Part shown: one piece after another, positions 22,487 through 33,482 of the stretch | How positions within the stretch are numbered: the stretch's first letter is position 1 | Layout of the letters: each line of letters starts with the position of its first letter | From: Filosporella fistucella | Taxonomy: Eukaryota; Ascomycota; Leotiomycetes; Helotiales | Direction of reading: 5' to 3' | NCBI GenBank assembly: GCA_030077755.1 | Contig: JAQJZZ010000010.1 | Coordinates: 1,612,001-1,676,000, forward strand | Length of the DNA: 64,000 nt | Program-made: the position numbers and the translations under genes | The notes under the pieces: generated by a model | What the model was told of the DNA's origin: nothing | Databases searched by the model: none | The model's input: only the letters and a program-made list of their open reading frames with translations

Positions 22487-23055
22487 ATGCCTCTCGTACA
22501 TATAGTACTGTTTGAATTCAAGCCCTCGACTGAGAGTGAGGATATCCATGCTGTATGTTTCCCCTCTTTCTCTCATCCAATCTAGTGCGGGGCACGACCG
22601 CGGGGTCATAAAACCATTTCAGTTCAGCTTTGTTCAGCTCAAGATACCCTAATCGGCGGGTTGTACATAGGCTTATCTTATCATAATGCTAATATCTAAT
22701 TCACAGGCCTGCAAACGGATGCTCGCTCTAAGACAAAACTGTATACACCCTACAACCCAAAAACCATACATCTTAGATTCCTCGGGTGGAAGAGATAATT
22801 CACCAGAAGGCCACCAAGTAGTTCCGCTCCCCTCTTCTTTCACCTCTCCCCTTCCATTATGCTCTATGAAGCAACCAGAGCTAGACTGATGCAAGAAAGG
22901 GCGGCTTCTCACACGCATTCGTATCCCACTTCGCGAGCCACGAAGACAGGAAATACTATTTGGAGGAGGATCCGGCGCATCTAGCGTTTGTGAAGAGTTT
23001 GGAGGGTATGATACAAAATGTCAGGGTAGTAGATTATGAGCCTGGCGCGTTCTAA
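22487..23055 (+). CDS. Dabb (stress-responsive A/B barrel) domain protein
   Basis: Three small exons (22487-22552, 22707-22817, 22900-23055), introns 154 and 82 bp; 110 aa. The start MPLVHIVLFEFKP, the central SSGGRDNSPEGHQ and the C-terminal GGFSHAFVSHFASHEDRKYY and EDPAHLAFV form the complete Dabb ferredoxin-like dimeric fold, including its typical HAFV and DP.H..F signatures. Single-domain Dabb proteins are small dimers; some act in polyketide or olivetolic-acid cyclisation, others in stress responses, and most fungal ones have no known role. The splice sites were chosen so that phase and family alignment agree; the final acceptor (AAAG at 22896-22899) is preferred over an earlier AAG that breaks the frame. 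Confidence 0.8.
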
Positions 23056-23348
23056 GACTAGACAATAGAGGGATATTCAGCACGTATAGTGATGGAAATG
23101 GAGCGCGGAGGGTGTGTTTGAAGCGCTTGTGAATTGGTGAACAAACACATAAAGCCATTTCTTGGCCTTTAACCTTAGTGTACAATTTTCTGAGCTGGAA
23201 ACGACACATGTGTCTTTCATTCTGCCAGCTATGTATGCATCTATGCAGCTCTATTGCCAATGCTGGTATCCAATCCAAAACGCCGTCCCAATGCCATGCT
23301 ATGCCTGCCAAATCATCCTGCCGAAAGAGAAGTATTATTGAGCCAGTA

Positions 23349-24149
23349 TTAAACCATAAATGATTCTCCGCATCCGCATTGTTCCTCTATTTTGGTGATT
23401 AGCATTTGATTTCAGAAAATTTCAGGGTCCAACTTACTTATGTTTGGATTCCGGAATACAAATCTTTGATTCAGCTTATCCTCCACCCAGTCCATCTCAC
23501 TTCCAATAATGCTCATCAGAGCTTTGCTATCAATGATGACTTTCACACCATCCTGCTCTACCTCCTCATCAAGCATTCCAGGCTTTTCTACATACTCGAG
23601 GTTGTATGCCATCCCGCTACAGCCCTTATTTTTGACCCCAACTTTGATAAGCTTGGGCTCAGGTTGATTCAGCAATTGTTTCAGTTGTTCGACAGCACCT
23701 GGCGTAAGCTTCATAGCAGCTTTTCGTGCTCTCAACTTTGGTCTGGGCTTGGCTCGAGGTTCCGGGTTTGCGACTGGCTTTGAAATTTGCGCCTCTTTCT
23801 CCGTTACACTGATACTCGAGTTCTCCAATGGCTTCATAGAAATATCATGCTGTCCAAGTCTTGTAGGTGGCCTTGTGTCATTGAGCTGTGGAATTCCCCC
23901 AGCGATTGAGCTATCCGGAATTCCAGAATTTCGAGGTGGCGGTGGCATTTGTGGATTTAGACTGTACGGCTGATATGCTGTACTAGTTTGCATCTTTCGT
24001 TTCGAGGATGTCTGCGAGGACTGTGTGGAGGAGAAAGTTCGTAGGACATGTTGGCAAGGTCGGAGTGAAGAAGTTGATGGTAAGGAGGAAAGCCGAATGA
24101 TGAAACTTGAAGGAGTCGCCATCGGGGCGAATATCCTGTGTACAGACAT
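23349..24149 (-). CDS. ISA1: Mitochondrial iron-sulfur assembly protein Isa1
   Basis: Exons 24149-23438 and 23386-23349; 249 aa. The 51-bp intron joins FRNPNIK to EQCGCGESFMV and restores the CGC signature. The C-terminal 110 residues are an A-type carrier domain (KLTPGAVEQLKQLL, VGVKNKGCSGMAYNLEY, CGCGESF) with the three cysteines that bind the cluster. The N-terminus MSVHRIFAPMATPSSFIIRL is basic and hydroxylated, as in a mitochondrial presequence, followed by a Pro/Ser-rich linker. An upstream in-frame ATG at 24224 and a downstream one at 24122 are alternatives. Isa1 with Isa2 and Iba57 matures [4Fe-4S] clusters for aconitase and lipoate synthase. It is divergent from the ARMH3 gene. Confidence 0.9.
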
Positions 24150-24706
24150 CTTGAGGAAATCTGATGTCGATAAATCTGCTTTGGACTCTTGATATGTCTG
24201 CTTTCGTTGTGTTGGGAAGTTCAAAGACAGAACTCCAAGCAGTTTGTAATCGTATGGTACTGTTTATAATCGGGCCACTTTAAGGATTAATACGGCTGCC
24301 GAGAACCAATCAGAACATTGGAGATTGTAAGCACAGCCTTCGAAGACACAGAATGCTAGAGCCTTTCGAACTTATTGCTAATAATCGTTTAATAACAAAG
24401 AAATAATTAAAACTTCCACATGATAGACGTATAATAATAAAACCCTTTTCTGGCACATCTGAATCGCTTTCTTTGTGGTCCAAGAACGGTGAACTGATGT
24501 AATTGGCGCTAAACTAGCGTAGATCTCGGCTCGGAATCCTTGCATGTGAAGCTACGGAGTAGAATCCGATATTTGGGCTGACGAGGCCAGCCCTGAATGG
24601 AAAAGGTCGAGAAATAGACAAAACAAAACAATTGAAATTTAGCAGAAACAATTTTCTCCTCCCCTCCCGATCTCTCTACATACTCTCTGCTACTATGCAG
24701 TGAAGC
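24150..24706. other. Divergent promoter, ISA1 / ARMH3-like gene
   Basis: 557 bp between two outward-facing starts. AT-rich around 24370-24430; no gene seen. Confidence 0.6.
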
Positions 24707-26876
24707 ATGGAGCCATCTCCTCTCACCCAGCAAGCTCGCCCTGAAGTGTTCCAGCAAAAGGTGGTCTCTTTATACCAGGAGCTATTTAAGGTGGGGATAA
24801 TCATTTGCCTATTAAGCTACTCACTGACAGCTTAACAGGATGAAGATTACAATGAAAAATCAGAAGGATATTGGAGAGAATTCTTTCTCTTGAAACCCGA
24901 CAAGGCTAGCCTGCAAAACCTCATTCACGAATTCAGTCCCGACGATCTGCTTCACCTTCAGGTACGAGGCTGAAAGACTTAAAGGGGAGACATAGCTAAC
25001 CTGGGTGCAGGCGCAAACACGGCAGCTATTCATTAGAGCGGTAGGATGCATCAAAGCAGGAAGTGCTCCGGCAGATGCGCATGCTCTTGATGTAGGATTT
25101 AGCCTATCCCTTGATTCGAGACAAGGCTGATAAGCTCGCAGACTGTCACAGCGTTCCTTGCCGCAGTCCTCTCGAAGAAATATACAAATCCAAGTTCCGA
25201 TATCATAAATGTTCTTGCAGGATTGGATCAAGTGGACTCAGTCTTTACAGACTTTGTTGCTTCGCTGGATGTAACAATACGCACAGGAAGAAATTGTGGG
25301 CAATCCTTTCCCGGGTCAATAAGGCGCTGACGTTATTGCAGTGGATATTCGAAGAAAAGCCGTGGAGGTAGCATTATCTGTTGTCTCTGGTGCATATCAG
25401 ACCAGTCTCCTTTCCTACTTTACACACCGAGATCTATTTCCTTCTCTAATGAAAGTAAGTTGCCCTCCAAACCCTGAACCACCCACGCTTACTGTACAAG
25501 TTTATTCAAGATTCCGATACCACATCCCGTGCATTCGAGCCTTTCACTTTACTTGGATTACTTGCGAATTACAACAAATTTGAGTTCCAAAACCCATATC
25601 GATTACGACTCGATGATTTCGTCAACGAAGGTACTATACAGAGAATTATTAGATCGGTGGGTGAAACATGCTCAACATCTCGTCAAAAATACGTGGCGGT
25701 TCAGGATGATCTTCCAGAAGGATGGTCGATAAGTGGTACTTTGACAATGATGGGCTTAGGTGCAATAGCGCCAGGTGGTCCTAAAACCGCGGCGCCAGCA
25801 ATCGACCCTGAGGTCGCGAAGGAGATGTTCTCAAAGCTGTACGTTCGAAATGTACTTTATATGCCATGGACTAACAGGAGCACAGACCGGGAAGGGAAGC
25901 TGCTATTTTGCTTGCGACGTATGACTTTGCGCATGCAAACAAGCTCTTTTGCTTTAATTTTGTTTCTTTACCTGCTGAGAAGGGTGGTGAAACGCCACTA
26001 AGTAGCCTCCTCTCACTCACTTCATATCTTCTCCAACACGCACATTCATCTCTGCGAACCACAATGTACTCGCATTTGAGCCTGCTCATTCTGCGCCTTT
26101 TCATTGAGGACCAAGTACTTTGTAAGCGGATATGTAGTGATGAGAGTAAGATGTCAGTCAGGCTCTGTCGACAGCGACAGCCATTTCTTCCTTTGGTGCG
26201 GGGCGACAGAATATTCGCAGCTAGTGTTCTGGATACTATGATAGATGGTATCAACCATAATCTTAGGCGGCGACTGGATGTGGAGCTTTATATTCTGTGT
26301 GTGGGGGCCATATTGAGGATTATCTCACATCTTTCTCGGTCTAGGACACGGCTCAATTACCACTGGTCAGAACTCTTTCGATCGCTCCTCTCTCTAGTAC
26401 GCTTCCTCACAACATATACCACGGACTTGAAGAATTCGAATCATATCGACGTTCTCCTCGACGATTTGGTGAATCTGATCGCCCTATCTCTTTCCGCTGG
26501 AGAGGCATTTCTCCCGAATCCTGCAGCATATGACGATCTTTTCTACAAGCTTGTAGAGATGGGGGAGACATTGGTAAAGTTCCGGGACAATTACGATCTG
26601 GGAAAGCGACCGACGAGCTCCATAGAGACATTGATCAGCGTGAGCACACATTATAATCAACTATTGACAGATGGGGCATCAGGAAGGAAGGGGAAGCATT
26701 TGACGAGTGTGCAAGTTGCTGGTGTGATCAAGCAAGGATACGAAACTTTAAGCATCCAGGCCAAAGAGGGCCTGGATAGCTGGGATAAGTATCGAGAAGC
26801 AGATAAACGGGTATTCTTGAAGAAAATGGCTCGAGCAGCAGTCTCGGATGTGAAGGAACTCGTCAGCGAGATTTGA
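24707..26876 (+). CDS. ARMH3/DUF1741 family armadillo-like protein
   Basis: Seven exons (24707-24790, 24839-24961, 25011-25091, 25142-25295, 25342-25454, 25501-25838, 25886-26876) with introns of 46-50 bp; all phases close to 627 aa. Landmarks: QELFKDEDYNEKSEGYW, FFLLKPDKASLQNLI, then GRNLDIRRKAVEVALSV and AYQTSLLSYFTHRDLFPSLM, which are typical of DUF1741 and human ARMH3 (C10orf76); the body is all-helical repeats. ARMH3 is a Golgi-associated factor linked to PI4KB and GBF1; the fungal orthologues are poorly studied and are sometimes labelled UPF0588 membrane proteins. The exon 4 donor (GTGGGC at 25296) is weak but is the only one that keeps the conserved LDIRRKA in frame. Confidence 0.82.
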
Positions 26877-28693
26877 GGAGGTTATATGTCTTGTAATACC
26901 TAGCTAGATTATGAATGAAATGCCACTACCCGGGGCGGCTGTCGTCAAGTGAGCCTTCAATCTTACTATTAATTTGTCTCTCCAGTCAATATATCGCGCT
27001 TGAAGAGAGGCTATTTTGCAGGCGCGGTGCTTCAAGTCTAAACTGGGTCAGGGTCGGGCGTTAAGTGACCTTGAGGCACGGCGCTTGCAGGAGCAAGCTT
27101 CAATTAACGTGCACGAATCACAGTGAAGCGAACAGATGATATGAAACCGTAACATAAAATCGACAGATTTCGGGTTCAGCCGGGTGTTTGCTGCTTTGAC
27201 TCACGAGTTCAAGATCATGAGATACAAAGAATGCGCAGCAGTGCCTCTTGATGGGCGCAAGAAAAGCTGGATTGAGGCCATGGCTTGAAGATCTTGAATT
27301 GCTGGATGGTGTTGCAAGGGGTGAAGCCGGTTTTTGGAACGGCCTCGGTTGGGCAGGTAGGGGTTGAATGGTCCCTGGATTTCTGTGCTGGGGCTGGTAC
27401 GTACCGAGAAGCCCCTATTCGCTGTGCTGGAAGTGTAGAATGGCCCGTAAAACTTCCATCAACCACACTCACACTCTATTCCGCCCCATCTTTGAATCTG
27501 TATGCTGTACTGTACTGTACAGTACAGTACCTGCCTTCCACGATAACCTTCATGCCAGGGAAATGCAGCCCGTATGCAAGACCGGCCAGGAGAACATGCA
27601 CAGCCACCCTCGGCGAGTGCCTCCTTTGAGTTGTGTATGGCCTCTATGTCGTCAGTGTAGACATGCTCCCTCGTCGTTGCACCAAGAGCACGAAAATCAC
27701 TGCTCTTTGAGCGAATAAAGAAGGCAACTCCCCCAGTCTCGGGGGCGACTTCTTTCAAAAGATGGACACCCTCAAAGTATCGCACCGCTCCATCTCGGTG
27801 TCCCCTTGCACGAGATATCCTTTGATAGTTGTATATGACCATCACTTCCCAAGTCATTACGAACAATTCTTTGGATATCGCAAGTCAATTTTCATGGAGC
27901 ACGAAGTACTACTACCCTTACCTACTTAACACGCAGAGTTAGTAAGGCTTAAGAATATTCATTTCGCACATTGCCACCGAATAAGATACCTTGCTTACCC
28001 AGGTATCGCATTATTATACCCCAAAGGACTCGCCCGCGCTGCAAATGCAAGCACTACCAAGAGCAAGCATTGCGGAGTACAATCACCGTCCAGAAATACG
28101 ACAGTACCAAAGTACATTTACCCATCTCGGTGAGCTCGTACGAAGAGCCGACAAACGGCAGATTTCAGTCTTGTCGTCTGTCGCAGAATCGAGTGGTTGT
28201 AAGGCCTGCATCGTGAAAGCGCCTATTTTGGGCTCTGCGCCTACCAGCGACAAAGAGATCGAGTCAACACCAAACATCGCCCTTCATCGCCTGGCCCGCT
28301 ATTTTGGAATTGGAAACAAGGGAACTCTTTGTCTCACTTATTTTGATTCGTTCGAGTCCTCTGGCTTGTTTTTCGGCCTTTTCGTGGTTTTAAGTGTATG
28401 TCGCATCCACTTTCTTGCCTCATTCATCATTATCTTCCATTCACTTCTTCTCTTCCTATTGTCCCTCAATCACAATACCAATAATTTCAACTCCACCACA
28501 ATACATTCACGCAACAATAGTAGTTGTCATTCACGAATTTCATTTGTGCCAATAATTTTTATACTGTCGTCGTCATCCTAATTACTCAACACCAATACAA
28601 AAACTAATACCTCCCTCAACCTTCAACCTTTTTCTTTCACATACACACATTGGTCTTCAATTCTCGCACATCATAGAGCATACACATACTAAG
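26877..28693. other. Long intergenic region, no supported gene
   Basis: 1.8 kb. Includes a 24-bp palindrome (27507-27530) and a 135-codon minus-strand frame (27459-27866) with no recognisable domain. From about 28380 it is C/T-rich, as in the 5' leader and promoter of the PRM1 gene. Confidence 0.55.
27507..27530. repeat. Perfect 24-bp palindrome built from GTACTG/CAGTAC
   Basis: GTACTGTACTGT followed directly by its reverse complement ACAGTACAGTAC, with no spacer. Confidence 0.9.
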
Positions 28694-30952
28694 ATGTCTC
28701 CCTTTGCCGGACTTAGACAGTTCGTGGCTTCACATACAGATATGTCTTCCGCAAGGAATCCACAACCTCAAGGCTTCCCTGCCGTACCTTCATCTCTCAA
28801 CGCTGGCGATCACGAGATGCGCAACTGGGAGCCCAAAAATGCCGCCCCACCTAATACCGACCCTCAATACACACCTTACCTTGGCCTTCGTGCTCGTCTA
28901 TCACAAGTATGGATCAACCGATGGACCATCTTGCTTGTTCTCATCATCTGTCGGCTACTTCTTGCTACGAAGTATATCGACCACCAACTCGCCAATGCAA
29001 AGACAGAAGCCTTAGCTGTTTGCAAGAGTGTAGAAAACTCTGGAAGCGCCATGGCTTCGATGCCGCATTACCTCTCGAGAGGTGTGAATTCTCTTGCTGG
29101 TGCTGGCATTACCAAGGCGGTCAATGGACTTATGAGCATGTTGATTCTCTCCATTACCGCTATTGAGGAGATCATCCTATTCGTCATTCATATGATGACT
29201 TCAACATACTTGTGCTTGATCACTCTAGTAATCACAGGAAGCTTGAAGGTTGCCATTGCAATGATCGAAGGTGCTGCCAAGATAGTCAACGAGACTGTTG
29301 GTGCTATTGCAGGAGAGTTAGAGGACGGGATCAAAGTATTTGAGACCGGACTCAACGGCTTTCTCCAAGGTGTTGGCAAAATTGGAGGCTTACTCACAGG
29401 CGGCTCAACAGATCCGCCTAAGCTTGACTTGTCAGATGGCATCAATAAATTGCAACATATCAGCATCGATCCAAGCAAATTGGATGGTGACCTTCAGAAG
29501 CTTAACTCCTCAATCCCGACATTTGGAGATGTTCAGAACTTAACCGATAGCGTGATCAAAATCCCTTTCGAAATGGTGAAGACGTTGATGAGGGAACACT
29601 TGGGGAACTACAAGTTCGATGACTCGGTCTTCCCTATTCCACAGAAAGAGGCGCTTACATTCTGCACCGACGACCCAGCAATCAACAATTTCTTCGATGG
29701 CCTCATCAAGACTGTTCTCACTGCAAAAAAGGTCATCCTCATCATCCTAATCCTCGCAGCTATATTGGTCTGTGTCCCAATGGCATACCGTGAGATCGGC
29801 CGCTGGCGTATGATGCAAAAGAGATCGAACATGCTTCATGAAAATGCTTGGGATCGGATGGACGTCATTTACATTGCCTCTCGACCTTACACTTCTACTA
29901 CTGGGATTAAAGTTGCCTCTCGCATCCAGAGCAGTAAAGGGCAAATCCTCGCACGATGGGCTGTGGCCTACGCAACCTCTTTACCGGCACTGTTTGTCCT
30001 CGCACTCGGAATCGCAGGTCTCTTTACCTGCCTTTGCCAATACATCATCCTCAAGATTATTCAAAAGGAGGTACCAGCACTAGCAAACGAGGTTGGAGAC
30101 TTTGCAGGAATGGTTGTCACCAAACTCAATAACGCTTCAATGGCATGGGCTAATGGAGCCAACGCTGTGATTAACAGCACGAACGCTGATATTAACAAGG
30201 AGGTTTTCGGATGGGTCACTACATCAACCGAAGCAGTTAATGACACTCTGAATACATTCACCAGCGAAATGACAGGAGCACTCAACGCGACCTTCGGTGG
30301 TACAGTTCTCTACGGGCCCATCTCTGAATTATACAACTGTCTCATTGGGCTCAAGGTCGCAAGCTTCGAGAAGGGTTTGACATGGGTTCATGATAACGCT
30401 CACGTCGATTTTCCACTCTTTCAACCAGATGTCTTCTCCCTCGGAGCAGCAGCAAGTATCGCATCCGATTCAGAGAAGACCGACTCTTTCCTCAGCAACC
30501 CTGGCGATGTTGCAAGCGATGGCATTACCAATACCGTTATCAAAGTTGTCAACAATCTCGAGGAACAACTCAGACAGGAAGCCATCATCTCATCGTGCTT
30601 AGTCGCTCTCTGGGTCTTTATGGTTCTTATCGGTCTCATTCGTGTTGCTTTTGCCATGCTATCTCGCGACAAGACAAGAGCAGAAGGTGGGCCAGTAGGC
30701 TACACTGGTGATAACCGTACGCCCATCTCTCCTCGCTCTCCCAATCGAAACGACGACGATAGATTTCCCCAATTCGGTGCACCAGTCAGCTCAGTCTATC
30801 CAAATCACAGCTCTGAAGATATGGCTTGGGGCGCCGGTGGTCTTCACGATGAGAAGCTACAAGATGGAGGTCACAGGAGCGTGGAAGCTAGTTATCAACG
30901 TGGTCATGAGAGAGTCAGCAGCTATGGCTATGTGGTTGACAGCAAGCGATGA
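28694..30952 (+). CDS. PRM1: Plasma membrane fusion protein PRM1
   Basis: A single 752-aa frame without introns, close to the usual length of filamentous-fungal Prm1. Order of features: cytosolic N-terminus with YLGLRARLSQVWINRW leading into membrane segment 1 (about 74-90), a further pair of hydrophobic stretches (about 145-190), a long Asn-glycosylatable extracellular loop (sites such as NSS and NLT), segment 3 near 340-360 (ILIILILAAILVCVP), segment 4 near 425-460, a second extracellular loop with several NxS/T sites, and a last segment near 630-655 (CLVALWVFMVLIGLIRVAF). The tail is hydrophilic. Prm1 acts at the plasma membrane in cell fusion during mating and vegetative hyphal fusion. 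A second ATG at codon 17 (MSSARN) could be the start. Confidence 0.92.
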   Translation: MSPFAGLRQFVASHTDMSSARNPQPQGFPAVPSSLNAGDHEMRNWEPKNAAPPNTDPQYTPYLGLRARLSQVWINRWTILLVLIICRLLLATKYIDHQLANAKTEALAVCKSVENSGSAMASMPHYLSRGVNSLAGAGITKAVNGLMSMLILSITAIEEIILFVIHMMTSTYLCLITLVITGSLKVAIAMIEGAAKIVNETVGAIAGELEDGIKVFETGLNGFLQGVGKIGGLLTGGSTDPPKLDLSDGINKLQHISIDPSKLDGDLQKLNSSIPTFGDVQNLTDSVIKIPFEMVKTLMREHLGNYKFDDSVFPIPQKEALTFCTDDPAINNFFDGLIKTVLTAKKVILIILILAAILVCVPMAYREIGRWRMMQKRSNMLHENAWDRMDVIYIASRPYTSTTGIKVASRIQSSKGQILARWAVAYATSLPALFVLALGIAGLFTCLCQYIILKIIQKEVPALANEVGDFAGMVVTKLNNASMAWANGANAVINSTNADINKEVFGWVTTSTEAVNDTLNTFTSEMTGALNATFGGTVLYGPISELYNCLIGLKVASFEKGLTWVHDNAHVDFPLFQPDVFSLGAAASIASDSEKTDSFLSNPGDVASDGITNTVIKVVNNLEEQLRQEAIISSCLVALWVFMVLIGLIRVAFAMLSRDKTRAEGGPVGYTGDNRTPISPRSPNRNDDDRFPQFGAPVSSVYPNHSSEDMAWGAGGLHDEKLQDGGHRSVEASYQRGHERVSSYGYVVDSKR

Positions 30953-31329
30953 AAACAAATAAATACAGCAGGCTGGACCTGATGCCTTGATTCTTTTGGC
31001 GTTGGTGTCTTTCTATTGTCAAAATCATACACACACTTGCTCAGACTGAGCCATAATTCCTTTCTTCCAGATTGGGAATCCAGAAAGGAAGTTAATACAA
31101 GGACTGAGGAAAGCCCAGAATAGTATCTTTCAGGGGATGCAAATATGGGTTATGGGAGTGGAGGAGACAAACATTGTTGAAATATACCCTAGGGAAGGCA
31201 GCTGATTAAAGGAAGTCAAGGGGAGGAAGTATTGTATTTTAGCTGAAGTAGCTTCAAAAATCATATCGATGATACTGCTTCCTGGTCTTGCTTTGTTGTA
31301 AGTCGTTCGGCTCTGTGATATGGTACGAT

Positions 31330-31403
31330 GCAAACTGCTATGAATCGAGAGACTCGGTGATTCCGTGACACCAGTAACGCAAACTACTATGATTCGAAAG
31401 ACT
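31330..31403 (+). repeat. 25-bp imperfect direct repeat, two copies
   Basis: GCAAACTGCTATGAATCGAG... (31330-31354) and GCAAACTACTATGATTCGAA... (31379-31403), 3 mismatches in 25, 49-bp period. Confidence 0.7.
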
Positions 31404-31511
31404 TTCTCTGTTGGATATCGCAAGCTGGTAACACTTCATGAATTAAATACTCTAGTAACACCTTTCATCGTACTGCTCACATAGTTTTCGATTTGTGATT
31501 CAAAATTGTTG

Positions 31512-31630
31512 AATGATTCAATGCTTTAAATTCCACCGCCTACCAAATCCCGCCCCATATCCAAATCTAATTCAATGAATGATGCAATACTTTACTTCCA
31601 CCACCGAATCCCACCCATCTCCAATTCTAG
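31512..31630 (+). repeat. Imperfect tandem duplication of about 60 bp
   Basis: AATGATTCAATGCTTTAAAT... from 31512 and AATGATGCAATACTTTACTT... from 31577, each followed by a CCACC-rich block and a TCCAA(A/T)TCTA ending. The copies are diverged. Confidence 0.6.
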
Positions 31631-32210
31631 ACCTAGATCACTAAATCAAACTTGAACTTAGAGCCTTTTCTTCAAACCAAACCACCCCGCTCTCTCTGCC
31701 TCCCACCTCTCACGCATCCTAAGTACAACCCCACACTTACCGCTCACTCACTCTCCACACCCCTCACTCTCTACGAACTGTCCAAAAACACATTCCTCAA
31801 ACGCAACACTCTTGTTCAAAATCGCTTCAAATACACCTCTTGCGATCGTCTCTGGCAGAGGTGGCGTAGTGGTATTTGCTGCTGCTACAGCTTGCGCTAT
31901 GACTTGTGCATTGCGTGTTGGGTCTGAGATATCTGGTTTTATCGTTAGCGGAATGTGTTTATATATGATTTGTGATATTCATTTTGAATCGGATGAAGTA
32001 GGGACAAAACGGGCAGGGCCTAGATTCTAGAAGCTCTGAAGCTAGAATACGGAAGGTCTGAAACTTTTAGATTTACAATAGCGGAACTAAAAGTGAGTAC
32101 AATGCTTGAAAACATAACAGCTTCTCAATTCTCGTTCTCCTCCAAGCAGAAGAGCAGAGCATATCAGAAATTCACACACAGATGCAATAAAAACGTCAAA
32201 GAAAGAAGAA

Positions 32211-32534
32211 TCACAAACCTCCCAATCTCCCCTTAAACCTCCCCGCCTCCCTAACATACCCCGCCCTCTTAGCGAGTAATTCCACAATCTCCTTATCCAG
32301 CTCGTCAATACCTTCTCTTATCTGCGCGAGAGAAGAGCAACAAATCGTTCCATTTTCCAAAGGGAGGGACGGTTCGTACCACGGTATTGTGAGATTCTTT
32401 GTGCTGGCATTTGGGGGTAGAGGAGGGAGGGGGGAGAGGTAGCATAGGGATGAGAAATCTGAGACTGGGCTGTTGGTGCAGGTGGAAAGTGGGAGGATGG
32501 CGAGGAAGAGGAGTGGATAGATGGGGAGATGCAT
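32211..32534 (-). CDS. Short secreted chorismate-mutase-like protein (truncated domain)
   Basis: 107 aa from the ATG at 32534, which starts a clear signal peptide (MHLPIYPLLFLAILPLSTC). An upstream in-frame ATG gives a longer 159-aa form. After a Pro-rich spacer come ICCSSLAQIREGIDELDKEI and VELLAKRAGYVREAGRFKG, the first long helix of an AroQ chorismate mutase with its Arg and Lys positions. The domain then stops: the second and third helices, needed for a complete active site, are missing. A spliced continuation (donor GTTTGT after the last Gly codons) gives only a short Cys-containing tail, not the missing helices. Secreted monofunctional AroQ proteins occur in plant-associated fungi. This copy is either degenerate or has an exon I cannot find. 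Confidence 0.6.
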   Translation of the reverse strand: MHLPIYPLLFLAILPLSTCTNSPVSDFSSLCYLSPLPPLPPNASTKNLTIPWYEPSLPLENGTICCSSLAQIREGIDELDKEIVELLAKRAGYVREAGRFKGRLGGL

Positions 32535-33482
32535 GGTTTGTGTTGAGTAAATGGGAATGGGAATGGCAGAAGGGAAGTGTCGAAGTGATGAGAGCGAGAG
32601 TTTGGTACTGAGGAGGAAAGTACGAAACAGCAAGCAAATAAGAAAGTATGCATAGACCGAAAGGCGTAGAGGGAAAGGACGGAGATACAAAACTTTAATC
32701 CAAGCTAATTGGAAAATCTTACATACCCTACGACGACGGAAAGTATGTCAGACCTAGAGAATGTGATCCATGTTAAGCTACCGGCAGTTGATGTCGATCA
32801 CAGAAATATCACGTGGAACGTACCACCGCTAGAGCAGTCCTGAATTGAGAGGCCCAAAATGTTGTAGAACCTGTAGCGCTCACATTCAGGCTTTTGACGA
32901 AACTGCGTCGACATGAAGCCGAAAACTTTCGGGGTCCTACCACTGACAAACTCACATCACAATCACTTCCCAACACTCAATTTGATTATTATTTCATTCA
33001 TGCTACTGCTCGCGGCAGACTATCAGCATCTGTAAGTTCAGCAGTTTTTGTCCGGAACGGAGCAAAGAATGCCACCTCCAGTTTGTCTATCATACAGATG
33101 ATTTCTTTTAGGCTTCCTTCCCCCTCCAAAGCATCGCAGAACATACTGCAGGAAAATGCAAAAGAACGACCGAGCCGCTCTCATTCTCCCACTTGCCTCG
33201 CATGCCTTCTCAAGTCAAGAAAACGTAACTTTTCCTCATGTGGTGTCACATCGTCCTTGGTCTAAAAACAGACCTCCATCATCAATGCAAGAAGTCGCGT
33301 GATCCATCGGGGTTTTGGGTTGGACACGAGAAAGAAAGTAGGGAAATTCATGACGAGAATGTAATCGCAGGTAGTGTACATGTGTTCGTTATAATCGGGA
33401 AAAGGGTATGGTACAAATCGGGAAGGGGTAGGATGTCGGAACCTTGGGAAACTGGTCGATGCTTAAAGCAAAGACGGGCAGT
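32535..33482. other. Intergenic, no supported gene
   Basis: About 950 bp. A 123-codon plus-strand frame (32894-33265) has no recognisable domain. The right end is the bromodomain gene 3' region. Confidence 0.5.

Larger units (their letters stand above)
30953..32210. other. Intergenic with small imperfect repeats
   Basis: 1.26 kb without a supported gene. Imperfect duplications lie at 31330-31403 and 31512-31630. The short plus-strand frames near 31650-32030 have no recognisable domains. Confidence 0.55.

Noticed and set aside
27459..27866. 135-codon minus-strand open frame
   Set aside because: No domain, no splice partner, runs through the GTACTG palindrome.
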